64,000 nt of DNA from Roseiarcus sp963770275. GTDB taxonomy: Bacteria; Pseudomonadota; Alphaproteobacteria; Rhizobiales; Beijerinckiaceae. The notes beneath the pieces are model-generated. The model saw nothing but the letters and a program-made list of their open reading frames with translations. It was not told the origin of the DNA and did no database searches. Both the position numbers and the translations under genes were made by a program. Where the stretch lies: the NCBI GenBank assembly GCA_963770275.1, contig CAVYPD010000032.1, forward strand, positions 118,651-182,650. Direction: 5' to 3'. Of this stretch, positions 47,031-56,437 are shown in pieces (position 1 is the stretch's first letter; every line of letters starts with the position of its first letter).

Positions 47031-47606
47031 TCAGGCGCGCTCGACCGTCTTGGCCGCCGCGTCGAGCGCGTCGACGATCGCCTGGATCTGCTCAGGGCTG
47101 GCGTCGCGGCCGCGCAGGCGCAGCTGAAGCGCGGAACGCAGATTGAGCATGGCTCGCTTGACCGAGATGACATCCGCGAAGCGCGAGTCGCTACCGCCAA
47201 AGCGGGCGAAGATGGCATCGATCTGGGCTTTGTTGTCGCCGAGAACTTTCTCGCCTTCCGGAGTCAGTCCATAGAGCTTGCGCCCCTGCGGGTCCTGGCT
47301 GGCCTGGGCGTAGCCCATCTCTTCGAGCATGGTCAGCGTCGGATAGACGACGCCGGGGCTTGGGGAATAGTCGCCCCCGACCCGCTCGCCGAGCTCCTTG
47401 ATGATCTCGTAGCCGTAGCGGGGCTTCTCGGCGATGAGCGCGAGAATCACGAGCCTCAGCTCGCCGCCGTCGAACATGCGGCCCTCACGGCCGCCGGCGG
47501 CGCCGCCTCGCGAACGCCAGCCGCGGAACGGCCCGCGTCCAAAGCCATGGTGGCCGGGGCCGCCGTGGCTGTGGTGAACATAATCGTCAAAATGACGATG
47601 GAACAT
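47031..47606 (-). CDS. PadR-family regulator, YqjI-like with a His-rich N-terminus (191 aa)
   Basis: The winged helix MFDGGELRLVILALIAEKPRYGYEIIKEL ... SPSPGVVYPTLTMLEEMGYA is PadR type, and the C-terminal dimerisation helices follow (RAMLNLRSALQLRLRGRDASPEQIQAIVDAL). The first 20 residues contain seven histidines, then a Gly/Arg-rich linker. This layout and the GELRLVIL / SPSPGVVYPTL sequence recall E. coli YqjI, a nickel-responsive PadR repressor of a ferric reductase. No reductase gene is adjacent. Two palindromes lie just upstream of the start codon. Confidence 0.85.
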   Translation of the reverse strand: MFHRHFDDYVHHSHGGPGHHGFGRGPFRGWRSRGGAAGGREGRMFDGGELRLVILALIAEKPRYGYEIIKELGERVGGDYSPSPGVVYPTLTMLEEMGYAQASQDPQGRKLYGLTPEGEKVLGDNKAQIDAIFARFGGSDSRFADVISVKRAMLNLRSALQLRLRGRDASPEQIQAIVDALDAAAKTVERA

Positions 47607-47629
47607 TGTTTAGTCTCCTGTTTCTAATA

Positions 47630-47667
47630 AGACATATCACGATATGTCTCAATCAAAGATATATCTT
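47630..47667. promoter_or_regulatory. Twin palindromic operators upstream of the PadR gene
   Basis: AGACATATC at 47630-47638, spacer AC, and its exact complement to 47649 form a 20-bp perfect inverted repeat. Six bp further, AAGATATATCTT at 47656-47667 is a 12-bp perfect palindrome. Both are AT-rich ATAT-centred sites of the type bound by PadR/YqjI proteins, located 24-61 bp before the start codon on the promoter side, so autoregulation is likely. Confidence 0.7.
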
Positions 47668-48195
47668 AATAGTCGACGCGCAAGGAGGCGGAGACGAAAT
47701 ATTCCCTAGGGCGGTTCACCGACTGCAGCAGCGGTTTCGAGCTCGAGACCCGCAGCTCCGCCACCAATCACGACGATTCAGGGGAGGATGGTCGCTGAGC
47801 GTCGGCGCCCTAAGACACGAACTCTCGCGCGGCTGCCGACGTTCCAGGGCGAGTCCGTTCGCCAAATCTCGCCGACTTCGAGGCGCATGGCGTCGCAGGC
47901 TGATAATATCCCCAATCGCCGCCAGGAGGGAGGCTTCGCAGAGGTTGACGTACGATAGTGTCAGTCGCTTGGGGAGGATCTACTCAAATCGCCGCCCGTG
48001 TTTGGGGCTGTGAACTTAGAGCATCCTGGCAGACCTACCCTCTCGCAGCGAACAGGTGCATAAGGGCAGCGGGCCAGCGTACGCCCGCCTCGGAGTCGAA
48101 ATCCATTAACGTCCCGATTCCTTCATAATTGGAGGGTATTTCCGACGTTCTGCGAATCGTTTGTTCGCGGCGTCGTATTTGAGAGTGCAGAACCC
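47668..48195. other. Intergenic region, no gene recognised
   Basis: About 530 bp between the PadR gene and ompW. Short reading frames here have no domain, signal peptide or credible ribosome-binding site. It should contain the ompW promoter; I see no convincing boxes. A short AT-rich part just before ompW (ATTGGAGGGTATTT, about 48127-48140) is the likeliest promoter-proximal segment. Confidence 0.5.
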
Positions 48196-49026
48196 ATGCC
48201 GATCCGGATGGGAAACGCGGTCATAGCAGGCCCAAGAAGGCCGACAAACTTGTTGCGAGCTTGCGTCTCCACCTGCGCAGTTTTCGCGTCCTCTTTTGGC
48301 GCGGTCCGCGCGGCTGACATGACGCACTCGCAGACCGCGCCGGCGGTGGACACTCCTAATCCTTTCACCGGGTGGTATATCAAGCTCGGAGCTATGGGAG
48401 TTCTCGACCGGAGCTCGTCGAACCTTTACGAGCAATCGACCGTCGGAATGATCGTTCCCGGAATTGGAACGGTGCCGGTGGGAGTCGGCCCTCAGTTTCA
48501 AATCCCCGGCCTCGGCGCGAGCTATTCGAACTTCGCTGGCGTGGCGATCCAAGGGGGCTATTCCTTTACTCCGAACTGGTCGGTGGAAGTCGCAAGCGGA
48601 TTTCCGATGTGGGCGACGGTCACCGTTAACGGATCGTCCCCGACAGGCCCGCCGTCGGGGACGGTTCTCAGCAAATTGCTCCCGACCTCGGTGCCGATAA
48701 CCGGTGTCTACCATTTCACTCAGTTCGGCCGTTTCCAGCCTTATCTGGGGGCGGGAATTGCGCCGACCTTCGCCTTGGCGGTCCGAGACGGCTTCAGTAC
48801 CGGCTCGACATATCAACCCGCGCTCGGCGTCGTCGTCCAAGGCGGCTTCGATTACATGCTCAACAAGCATTGGGGCGTCTTTGTCGACGCGAAGCAGGGC
48901 TTCGTGGGGACGACGGGGAACTCGACGGGCGTCAACACTGCTCCGTCTCTGGGGCCGATTGCTGGCACGATAAAGACCAACGCCCGGCCAGTCTCGTTCT
49001 CGGCCGGCTTCACCTACCACTTTTAG
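48196..49026 (+). CDS. ompW: OmpW-family outer membrane protein (276 aa)
   Basis: After a signal peptide (NLLRACVSTCAVFASSFGAVRAAD) the sequence is an eight-stranded beta-barrel protein: FTGWYIKLGAMGVLD, VAIQGGYSFTPNWSVEVASGFP, VPITGVYHFTQFGRFQPYLGAGIAPTF, LGVVVQGGFDYMLNKHWGVFVDAKQGFV, and a C-terminal aromatic SFSAGFTYHF recognised by the BAM complex. OmpW proteins form narrow hydrophobic channels for small nonpolar molecules. The start could be 48196 or the ATG at 48208. Confidence 0.9.
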   Translation: MPIRMGNAVIAGPRRPTNLLRACVSTCAVFASSFGAVRAADMTHSQTAPAVDTPNPFTGWYIKLGAMGVLDRSSSNLYEQSTVGMIVPGIGTVPVGVGPQFQIPGLGASYSNFAGVAIQGGYSFTPNWSVEVASGFPMWATVTVNGSSPTGPPSGTVLSKLLPTSVPITGVYHFTQFGRFQPYLGAGIAPTFALAVRDGFSTGSTYQPALGVVVQGGFDYMLNKHWGVFVDAKQGFVGTTGNSTGVNTAPSLGPIAGTIKTNARPVSFSAGFTYHF

Positions 49027-49183
49027 CTCCAGATTAACACTGCCGCGCCGGTGAAGGCAGTTGGCTCTCTTCGACTTGATTACGTTCGTGATTCCTCCCA
49101 CGATCCCGACCCGCGATTTCGCCCCCTCGGCTGTGTCCTGCTGCAACCGAATCATCGGGGATTTGGCCTTGGAGGGCGCGCCG

Positions 49184-50682
49184 ATGAGAGTCTATGGAAT
49201 GCTTTTGGGCGCGCTACTGGCGGCAGCGCCGATGACGACTTCGGTACGCGCGGCCCGTGCAAATCCTTCGACCATCACCAGCGTCGACATTGCTCACGTC
49301 CAACCAGTCGGAAGCTATGCCGGCCTGACCTTTCGCTATATCGAGGGCGACTATACACGGCGAAGTCTCTGCCGCAGAGCCGATTGCTGGCTTGAGAGAG
49401 CTTGCAGGCGGACGGACGACCGTTCCCTATCAGGTCGAGCTTCCACATCGTTGCGCCGGAAGCCGCATCTGACGCGGACACCGTCGTCGTTGAGGCGCCA
49501 AATCGCGGGAGGACCATCTTTCCCGGGGCGATCAGCGTTCCCGCTCCGGTGACGGGCCCGAGCGCCGATCCGGTCGCGAGCGCCATCGGCGATGGTTTTC
49601 TCCTGAGCCACAGGATTTCCGTAGCCGCAATCGAATGGCAAACGGGATTCGCCGCCGGCGTGCCCCAGAGCGCGCAAGGGATCGGAGAAGTTGTCGTCCG
49701 AGATTTTGGCCGCTGGCTAGGCGGCGGATTCCGAAGCGGGGACTCACCTCTGCCGATCTTCCGCCATCGTACCCTGGCCGGCGTAAGCCAAGCCGCCTGG
49801 TTCGTTAACAGTTTCATCGCCGAAGGTTTCAACGTCGATCCTGACACCGGCCGCGGCGTCTACCAGGGGGCGTTTACCCGCAACGGCAACGGGGTTGTGT
49901 TGGCGATCAACGGATTCCGGGCGGAACACGAGCAGTTCCCCTACGCTCGGGCCAGCCTAGCGCCACTCCCGCCCAACGAGCTCCTGTCCCGACCCGCAAG
50001 CGACCCGGAGCTGGTCGACGTGATCTCGCTCACTGACTTCTACCGGCTGCGCGCCAGCCTATCCGCCCGAGCGCCCGCGCCTCCTGGGATGCACCGCTAT
50101 GCGACAGCCGCCCCTCACGCTTCAGGCGGCAACGCCCTTCCGGACCTCGTCTTTGGCTCCATGAATTGCAATGGCGGCGCGCCAATCTTGTTGAGCAAGG
50201 TCAGAGACGCGTTGTATCTTCGCCCTCTCATTCTGGGCCTATTTGCTTCGATCAGCGACACGCAAGCGGCCAAGCGCGCGCTCCCACCGGACGCTCCCTT
50301 CGCGCTGGCGCCTGTCTCGGCCGAACTTGAGGGCGTGAACCAGCTCGATGGAACGCCGCTCTGGACCCCTAAGAGCGCCCCAAATGGCATGCCTTTGGGC
50401 GGCATTCCGACGCTCGAAGCCGCTCTGCCGCTTGGGCTCCCTCGACCGATCGCGCTGCCGCCGGTGGAAATCGCCTCGATCAACGACACCTGCGGCAATT
50501 TCTCGGGATGGGAGGCTTTCTCAGTCGACGAGCTTACGCGCCGCTATGGCGAGCGTGCGCGTTACCTCGAGATGGCCCGCCAAAAGGCCGCCGATCTCGT
50601 TGCGACTGGCTATTTGCTTGAGGCAGATGAAGCGGCTGCAATACACGAAATCGAAGCGCAGCTTCCCGAGAATTACCGGTAG
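49184..50682 (+). CDS. Secreted alpha/beta-hydrolase-domain protein (Abhydrolase_10-like), interrupted by two frameshifts
   Basis: A signal peptide, MRVYGMLLGALLAAAPMTTS (VRA cleavage), is followed by ITSVDIAHVQPVGSYAGLTFRYIEG. Two single-base deletions, near 49351 (GGGCGACTATACAC) and near 49440 (GAGCTTCCAC), connect this through TIHGEVSAAEPIAGLRELAG and VPYQVEFHIVAP to EAASDADTVVVEAPNRG and the rest. The family pattern GVSQAAWFVNSFIAEGFN carries the nucleophile Ser, and an INGFRAEHEQFPYARASLAPLP segment follows. Reconstructed length 498 aa. The substrate is unknown; members are annotated as alpha/beta hydrolase domain proteins. The start follows GGAGG by eight bases. Confidence 0.75.
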
Positions 50683-50692
50683 AGCTCGATGC

Positions 50693-51553
50693 CTAACTCG
50701 ACCGGGCCTGCGACTCGCTCCGGTAAGGATGTGCGGGGTAGACGCCGAGAATACGCACTTCGCGGGAGAAGAACTTGAGTTCCTCCAGCGCCCGCGCGAG
50801 CGACGGATCCTGAGGGTGCCCGTCGACATCGGCGAGGAACTGGGTCGCGGTGAACTCGCCGCCCTCCATGTAGCTCTCGAGCTTGGTCATATTCACGCTG
50901 TTGGTGGCGAAGCCGCCAAGCGCCTTGTAGAGCGCGGCGGGCACGTTGCGGACGCGGAAGACGAAGGTCGTCACAATCGGCCCTCCGCCCGCCGGCGTCC
51001 AGTTTTCATCCCTCGACAACACGACGAAACGGGTCGTGTTGTGGCTCTCATCCTCGACGTCCGTGGCCAGCGTCTCGAGGCCATAGATCTCACCTGCCAG
51101 GCGCGGCGCGAGCGCCGCGCGGCTCTTGTCCGCCCATTCCGCGACTTCGCGCGCCGCGCCCGCCGTATCGCCTGCGACGACCGGCTGAAGCTTGTAGCGG
51201 CGGATGATGTTTCGGCACTGGCCAAGCGCATGGGTGTGGCTATAGACGGCCTTCAGGTCCTCCACGCGCGCGCCGGGAACTGCGAGCAACTGAAAGTGGA
51301 TCGGCAGAAAGGTCTCGCCCACAATGTGAAGGCCGGACGCCGGCAACAGCGCATGAATGTCGGCGACCCGCCCCGCGATCGAGTTCTCGATCGGAATCAT
51401 TCCGAGTTCGGCGGAGCCGTCTTGTACGGCGGCGAAAGCGTCCTCGAACGTCGCGCAGGGCAGCGGAGTGAAGTCGGGAAAATCATCGGCGCAGGCGATA
51501 TGCGAATTGGCCCCAGGTTCGCCCTGATAGGCGATGGAATGTCTTGTTTTCAT
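50693..51553 (-). CDS. pheA: Prephenate dehydratase (286 aa)
   Basis: Converts prephenate to phenylpyruvate in phenylalanine synthesis. N-terminal catalytic lobe: IAYQGEPGANSHIA, MIPIENSIAGRVADIHALL, YSHTHALGQCRNII and the essential Thr-Arg-Phe in HNTTRFVVL. The C-terminal ACT domain (TTFVFRVRNVPAALYKALGGFATNSVNMTKLESYMEGG) binds phenylalanine for feedback inhibition. The start overlaps the kdsB stop by 4 bp (ATGA). No chorismate mutase domain is fused. Confidence 0.95.
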   Translation of the reverse strand: MKTRHSIAYQGEPGANSHIACADDFPDFTPLPCATFEDAFAAVQDGSAELGMIPIENSIAGRVADIHALLPASGLHIVGETFLPIHFQLLAVPGARVEDLKAVYSHTHALGQCRNIIRRYKLQPVVAGDTAGAAREVAEWADKSRAALAPRLAGEIYGLETLATDVEDESHNTTRFVVLSRDENWTPAGGGPIVTTFVFRVRNVPAALYKALGGFATNSVNMTKLESYMEGGEFTATQFLADVDGHPQDPSLARALEELKFFSREVRILGVYPAHPYRSESQARSS

Positions 51554-52293
51554 GCGTGTTTCCCAGCCGCGAGCATCTCTCGCGCGCGTTCCAGATCATG
51601 CGGGCCGTCGACGCCGAGCGGCGCCGTGTCGACAAGCGCGACGTCGATCCGCATGCCTGCCTCCAGCGCCCGCAATTGTTCGAGTTTCTCGCGCTTCTCC
51701 AGCGGCGAAGGGGGCAAGCCGACAAATCGCCGAAGCGCGTCGCGGCGATAGGCGTAAAGACCGATGTGGTGCAAGAGGCGGCCCTCGCCCCAGGGAGCGC
51801 GCGCGCGGGTGAAATAGAGCGCCCTCAACCGGGTCGGACCGAGTTCGGTCGCGACGATCTTGACGACGTTGGGGTCATCCTTCTCCTGCTCGCGCGTGAT
51901 CGGCGTCGCGAGCGTGGCGATGTCGACCGCGCGCTCGGCAAGCGGCGCAAGACAGGCGCGCACGATCGAAGGTTCGATTGTCGGCAGATCGCCCTGAATA
52001 TTGACCACAATGTCGTGGGCGCCGTCGGCGTCGACCAAGCCCAACGCCTCGAAAATGCGGTCAGACCCGGAAGGATGATCGACACGGGTCATGATCGCTT
52101 TGCCCCCGGCCGAGGCGACCGCCTCGATGACGCGCGGATCGTCCGTCGCCACCCAGACCGGCCCGATATCCGCTTCCGTCGCGCGGCGCCAGACATGGAC
52201 GATCATCGGCGCGCCATGAATGTCGGCGAGGGGCTTTCCCGGAAGGCGGGTCGCGTTCATGCGCGCGGGGATGAGGACGATGGGGTTGGCCAT
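51550..52293 (-). CDS. kdsB: 3-deoxy-manno-octulosonate cytidylyltransferase (247 aa)
   Basis: Activates KDO with CTP for lipopolysaccharide inner-core synthesis. It opens with the nucleotidyltransferase signature VLIPARMNATRLPGKPLADI, then WVATDD, HPSGSDRIFEAL, NIQGDLPTI and GLYAYRRDALRRFVGLPPSPLEKREKLEQLRALE, all characteristic of KdsB. Upstream of and overlapping pheA, it is divergent from the cytochrome gene at 52436, an arrangement common in Hyphomicrobiales. Confidence 0.95.
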   Translation of the reverse strand: MANPIVLIPARMNATRLPGKPLADIHGAPMIVHVWRRATEADIGPVWVATDDPRVIEAVASAGGKAIMTRVDHPSGSDRIFEALGLVDADGAHDIVVNIQGDLPTIEPSIVRACLAPLAERAVDIATLATPITREQEKDDPNVVKIVATELGPTRLRALYFTRARAPWGEGRLLHHIGLYAYRRDALRRFVGLPPSPLEKREKLEQLRALEAGMRIDVALVDTAPLGVDGPHDLERAREMLAAGKHA

Positions 52294-52435
52294 CCGTTTC
52301 GATTAAGCCAAATTCGGGGAACGACGCCTTATACGTGTTGCCAAGGCGCGCGCAAAGCGGCTAATCAACTGAGCAAAACAAACGTCCCGCCGGGCCCCCC
52401 TAACCTCACTCCAGCCGACGAAAGTTCCTTCGCCT

Positions 52436-52975
52436 ATGGACCACGTGAATGTGAACCGGTTCGCGCTCTCGGCGCTCGGGGCGGTGTTGTTCGTCATGCT
52501 GCTCACCGCCTTCAGCAATCTCCTCCTGTCGCCGCGAACGCCCAAGGTTCCGGGCTTCGCGCTGCCGACCTCGGGCCCCGCGACCGAAGTCGCCGCTGGG
52601 CCCGCCGAGCCGGAAGCGCCGCCGCTGCCGACCTTGCTCGCCAAAGCCGACGCTGCGAAGGGCGCGCAGTTCGCCAAGGTCTGCCAGACCTGCCACAATT
52701 TCGAGAAGGGCGCCGGCCCCAAGATCGGCCCGCCGCTCTACGGCGTCGTCGGCCGGCCGATCGCCTCGATCCCCGGCTTCGCCTATTCCGATTCGCTCAA
52801 AGCGGTCGGCGGAAACTGGACCTACGAAGCCCTCAATGTGATGGTCAGCAACCCGAAAAAGGAGGCGTCGGGCACCAAGATGACGTACCCCGGGGAGAAG
52901 GACCCACAGAAGCGCGCTGATATTTTGGCCTACCTCCAGACCCTTTCGGACTCGCCGGTCCCGTTCCCGAAGTAA
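52436..52975 (+). CDS. cycM: Membrane-anchored c-type cytochrome, CycM-like (179 aa)
   Basis: A class I cytochrome c. An N-terminal anchor helix (FALSALGAVLFVMLLTAFSNLLL) is uncleaved; an Ala/Pro/Glu-rich linker of about 30 residues follows; then the haem site CQTCHNFEKGAGPKIGPPLYG with the axial Met in SGTKMTYPGEK. The layout equals CycM, the cytochrome c552 passing electrons from the bc1 complex to aa3 oxidase in Bradyrhizobium. The position next to kdsB-pheA supports the call. Confidence 0.87.
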   Translation: MDHVNVNRFALSALGAVLFVMLLTAFSNLLLSPRTPKVPGFALPTSGPATEVAAGPAEPEAPPLPTLLAKADAAKGAQFAKVCQTCHNFEKGAGPKIGPPLYGVVGRPIASIPGFAYSDSLKAVGGNWTYEALNVMVSNPKKEASGTKMTYPGEKDPQKRADILAYLQTLSDSPVPFPK

Positions 52976-53016
52976 GAGCCGATCCGGTCATTCAACCAAA
53001 GCGCGAGTTGGCTGCA

Positions 53017-53098
53017 AGGAAATCCAAGGAAATCCAAGGAAAATCGCTTGCATTTCCTTGGATTCCTTTGGCCGAATCGGGACTTTTCAACGGGTTAC
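53017..53098. repeat. Dispersed repeat, copy 2, with an inverted-repeat flank
   Basis: Three AAGGAAATCC-type units (53017-53040) face TTTCCTTGGATTCCTTT (53053-53070), forming a hairpin of about 17 bp with few mismatches and a short loop. The 46-bp core from 53052 to 53097 (CCGAATCG, GACTTTTCAA, GGTTAC) matches copy 1 at 46328-46373. It lies 42 bp after the cycM stop and may also serve as its terminator. Confidence 0.6.
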
Positions 53099-53839
53099 AG
53101 CGAAAAAAATAAAAAAATCCGCCACTTGCTTAACTCGCGTCCTAGGTTGTGCGAAACGCCTGCCGCCTCGCGTCCTCCTGCCTCAGCCACGGCCCTCAAG
53201 GCACATCTCCTTACCCCGGACGAGCCGCGTCGCCCGTGAGGTCACGACTGGAAATTGTATACTCTTAATTTCTGAATTTGTCAATAAAATAACCGCACCG
53301 GGAACGTTGATTTGAGCCGGACCATTTTTGCCGGCGCCGATGGACTTGGTGGCCCGGACCCCGAGACGACGTCGCTCGGCAAGCCGCCGCTCGGGCGACC
53401 GAAAACGGCAAGCCGGCCGCACGCGCTTGGTTCAAGCGCGCTTGAATAGCCAATCAGGCGCCCACCACGGACCGTAATTCAATTGAATTATTCGACGAAA
53501 TTCATCGCCCGTCTATCGATATGCGGCGTTTTGCACGCTCAAAGAGTAGCCGCCTCCCGAGCTCATCGAAGGACGGTCGTTCTTCGCAACCCTCGTTGCA
53601 GCCGCGACAATTGGCCGCATCGATTCAACGCAATCTGCGCTGAGCACGCTTTCGGCTTTCTGTCTCGAACGCCATTCGCCCGACGTCGCCGCGCCGCTCC
53701 CTCCGCCATGCCGGCCGCTCCTCGCCGACCGTCACACGCCGATGTGATCCGCCAGGCTATTTTCAGACTTGTAATGTTCAAACTGAAACTGGATGTTAAC
53801 ACGCTGCGTCGCGGGCGGGCGGCGGCGGGAGGGGCGGCT
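53099..53839. other. Intergenic region before the glycine-rich gene
   Basis: About 740 bp. It begins with A-rich runs (about 53101-53120), has an AT-rich stretch at about 53250-53300 and is otherwise GC-rich without a supportable gene. Short frames lack domains and good starts. It should contain the promoter of the glycine-rich protein gene, whose Shine-Dalgarno (GGAGGGG) is about 6-12 bases before the ATG. Confidence 0.5.
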
Positions 53840-56153
53840 ATGAAATCCATTCATCGTTCAATGCTGACGCGCGCGTTGATGACCGGCGTCGCGTCGCTGG
53901 CCTTCGTGATGGTGGGCGCGGGCGGCGTTCGCGCGGAGATCGTGACTGTCCAGGGCGAAGATGGCCCTGCGGGCGAGGACGGAGTCAATCCAGGCGATAA
54001 TGGCATGCCAGGCGACGACGGCGAGTCGGTTTCCGCCAATGCAGGCAGCACGCAGCCAATCACAGCGCCCCTGAATAAGGCCACGGCGACTGGCGGAAAT
54101 GGCGGCGCAGGGGGAAACGGCGCAGACAACGGCTTCAGCTTCAATGGCAACGGCGGCAGTGGCGGCAATGGGGCGCTGCGAGCGCTACGACATCGACGAC
54201 GATCGGCTTGGGTTCGGGGGAAGCGGACGCCAATTCGCTCTGGTGGATCTGGCGGCCAAGGCGGCTTTGCCTCCGGGGCGGGTGGAAATGGCGGCGCTGC
54301 GAGCGCCACCGCCTCGACGACAATCGGCTCGGGTTCGGGGGAAGCGAACGCCCAGTCTTCGGGTGGAAATGGCGGTCGAGGCAGCGACGCCGTTGAGGAT
54401 GGCCTGGTGGTCCTGGTGGAAACGGTGGCGCGGCCGGCGCCACGGCATCGACGACAATCGGCTCAGGTTCGGCGGAAGCGGACGCCATTTCTTCCGGCGG
54501 AAATGGCGGCGATGGTGGCTCTGAAGTTGGTGGCGCTGGTGGGACTGGTGGAAGCGGAGGCGCTGCCAGCGCCACGGCATCGACGACGATCAGGCTCAGG
54601 TTCGGCGGAGGCGGACGCCCAGTCTTCGGGTGGAAATGGCGGTCGAGGCGGCTTTGCTGACCATGGCGGCATCACTTCCGGCGGCAATGGCGGCAGCGCC
54701 GACGCTAACAGCACAGCGACCTTAGGCGGCTCGGGAAACACTCGGTCTTTCGCGACCGCGAAAGGCGGCGCAGGCGGGGACTCCATAGAGGAAGCCGGAA
54801 TCGCGGGCGGGGGAGGCGACGCCGAGGCGACCAGCAGCGCGATCTCCCGTGGCTCTGGCGACGCGGTGTCTTCTGCGGTCGCGGCAGCCGGCTCAGGCGG
54901 GATCGGTGGTGTTTTTGAAACAAGCGGAAGCGGCGGCGTCGCCGCCGCGACGAGCGTAGCGGCCACGGCGATTGGCGCGGCGACATCGAGCGCGAGCGCG
55001 ACTGGTGGCGCCGGCGGCACTAACGGCCTTGACGGTGGCGCTGCTTACGCGAGCAGTGCGGCAACCTCTGGTGGGTCAGGCCAGGCGACGTCATTGGCCA
55101 ACGCGTCGGGAGGCTCCGGCCTCGACTCCAACTCAACAGTCCGCAATGGCGGCGACGCTAACGCTGAAAGCAATGCCATATCAAACGGCTTGGGCGACGC
55201 GTCATCCTCGGCGCGCGCCACCGGCGGCAACGGGAGCGGCCTTGATGGCAACGCCACAGCGGGGGCAAACGCGTCGGCGTCGGGCGGCGGGGCGGCAACG
55301 GCCCAGGCGGTCGCGACGGGCGGCGGCCTGTTGGGAGAGAGCCAAGGAAGCGCGAATGCAACCTCGAGCGCTCAGACCGTAAAAGGCGCGTTGGCTCAAG
55401 CGCAATCGACGGCCCTCGGATCGAGCGGACAGGCCCAGTCGACCGCGAAGACCAGTCTCGCCGGCGTGAGCGTTCAGTCGTCGGCTGTTGCGCCGACCGC
55501 GGCGGCACGGCGACGACCAATGCGATCGCGCAAGGCGGCGTCCGGGCAGGCCTTCGTCAATCCCGGCCAGACGGCTTACGCCTTCTCGACCGCGCTTCCC
55601 GGACAAGGCTTACGCCACGACGCTGATCGGCGGCGCGAGCCATGTCGCGAGCGCCCTGCTGGGGCCGCGCGACGCAGTGTTCGGGACGGCGATCCTGGGC
55701 GCCAATAACGCTCCCGATGGCGGCGGCGAGAGCACCACTTACAGCGCAAGCTCGACCTTCGATTTCGGCTATGGCGGCGATCTGCAGCTCGGCCTGATCG
55801 ACGATCAAGTGAGCGGCTTCGCCAAGGGGCTGGGCTTCCAGTCGATGGAATTCACCATTCAGGCCGACGGCGTCGAAGTCCTCGACGTGACCTTTGGCAG
55901 CCTGGCGATCGCCGAGAGTTTCTTCCGGGATGACGTCATCGATCTGGGCGCCGACTTCGGGCCCAACATCGACCTGACCTTCGGCTACACGCTCATCGCT
56001 GACGGGCCCGGCGGCTTCGGTTTCGACCTCGCCGTCGGCGGCGCGGTCCCCGAGCCCTCGACCTGGGCGATGATGCTGGTCGGCTTCGCGGGGCTCGGCT
56101 TCGCCGGCTACCGGTCGACACAACGTCGCGCCGCCATTGGCCTTCGGGCTTAG
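53840..56153 (+). CDS. Glycine-rich tandem-repeat PEP-CTERM surface protein, interrupted by several frameshifts
   Basis: The signal peptide (HRSMLTRALMTGVASLAFVMVGAGGVRA) is followed by a collagen-like acidic start (GEDGPAGEDGVNPGDNG), four units of about 122-134 bp encoding GGNGG ... ASATASTTIGSGSGEADAQSSGGNGG (54173-54690), then Ser/Ala/Gly-rich low complexity, a folded C-terminal part (DFGYGGDLQLGLIDDQVSGF ... LGADFGPNIDLTFGYTLIADGP) and a PEP-CTERM tail VPEPSTWAMMLVGFAGLGFA plus basic residues. As printed, paired -1/+1 shifts at about 54175/54235, 54405/54590 and 55500/55545 and one +1 shift near 55610 break it; repaired length about 770 aa. PEP-CTERM proteins are processed by exosortase, which is not in this window. 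Probable exopolysaccharide- or biofilm-associated surface protein. Confidence 0.75.
54173..54690 (+). repeat. Four tandem coding repeats of about 122-134 bp
   Basis: Units start near 54173, 54294, 54428 and 54560. Each begins GCGCTGC(G/C)AGCGCCAC or similar, passes through TCGACGAC(A/G)ATCGGCT and GTTCGG(C/G)GGA, and ends in a GGTGGAAATGGCGG-type Gly-Asn-Gly-Gly module. Units 2 and 4 are closest. The repeats are in coding phase once the indels are repaired, so they expand the glycine-rich domain. Confidence 0.75.
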
Positions 56154-56437
56154 AGCAGCGCGCGTTCAGACGGAATCGCGGCCGCCTGCCTTGTCATTCA
56201 CGGTCCGACATTCATGAAAGCCCGCGACACGAAACTATGTCGCTCCGCGCAACGCGGGCGTGCCCGAGGAATGAGCGGGACCGGGAAGCCCGCTCTGAGT
56301 CCGCGCCCCAAAGCCCGTGCGGCGATTGACTTCACGCCCTTTCTGACCCATTTCTAAGATCCGCAGGGCTTATGGCTCTGGTCGGGGGGATAACGCGTGC
56401 GTCCATTCAGGGGTGCGCGACCTCAAACGCAAACAAC

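Noticed and set aside
47606..48013. Plus-strand frame running out of the PadR promoter region
   Set aside because: It starts inside the PadR gene, has no domain and passes through the operator palindromes; treated as non-coding.
53048..53239. Short frame over the dispersed repeat downstream of cycM
   Set aside because: The only resemblance to another frame in the window is the shared repeat at 46328-46373; there is no ribosome-binding site or domain, so the repeat is better read as non-coding.
54173..54690. Regularly spaced repeats that could suggest a CRISPR-like array
   Set aside because: The units are about 130 bp, directly tandem without unique spacers, and encode Gly/Asn/Ser-rich protein in phase once indels are repaired.
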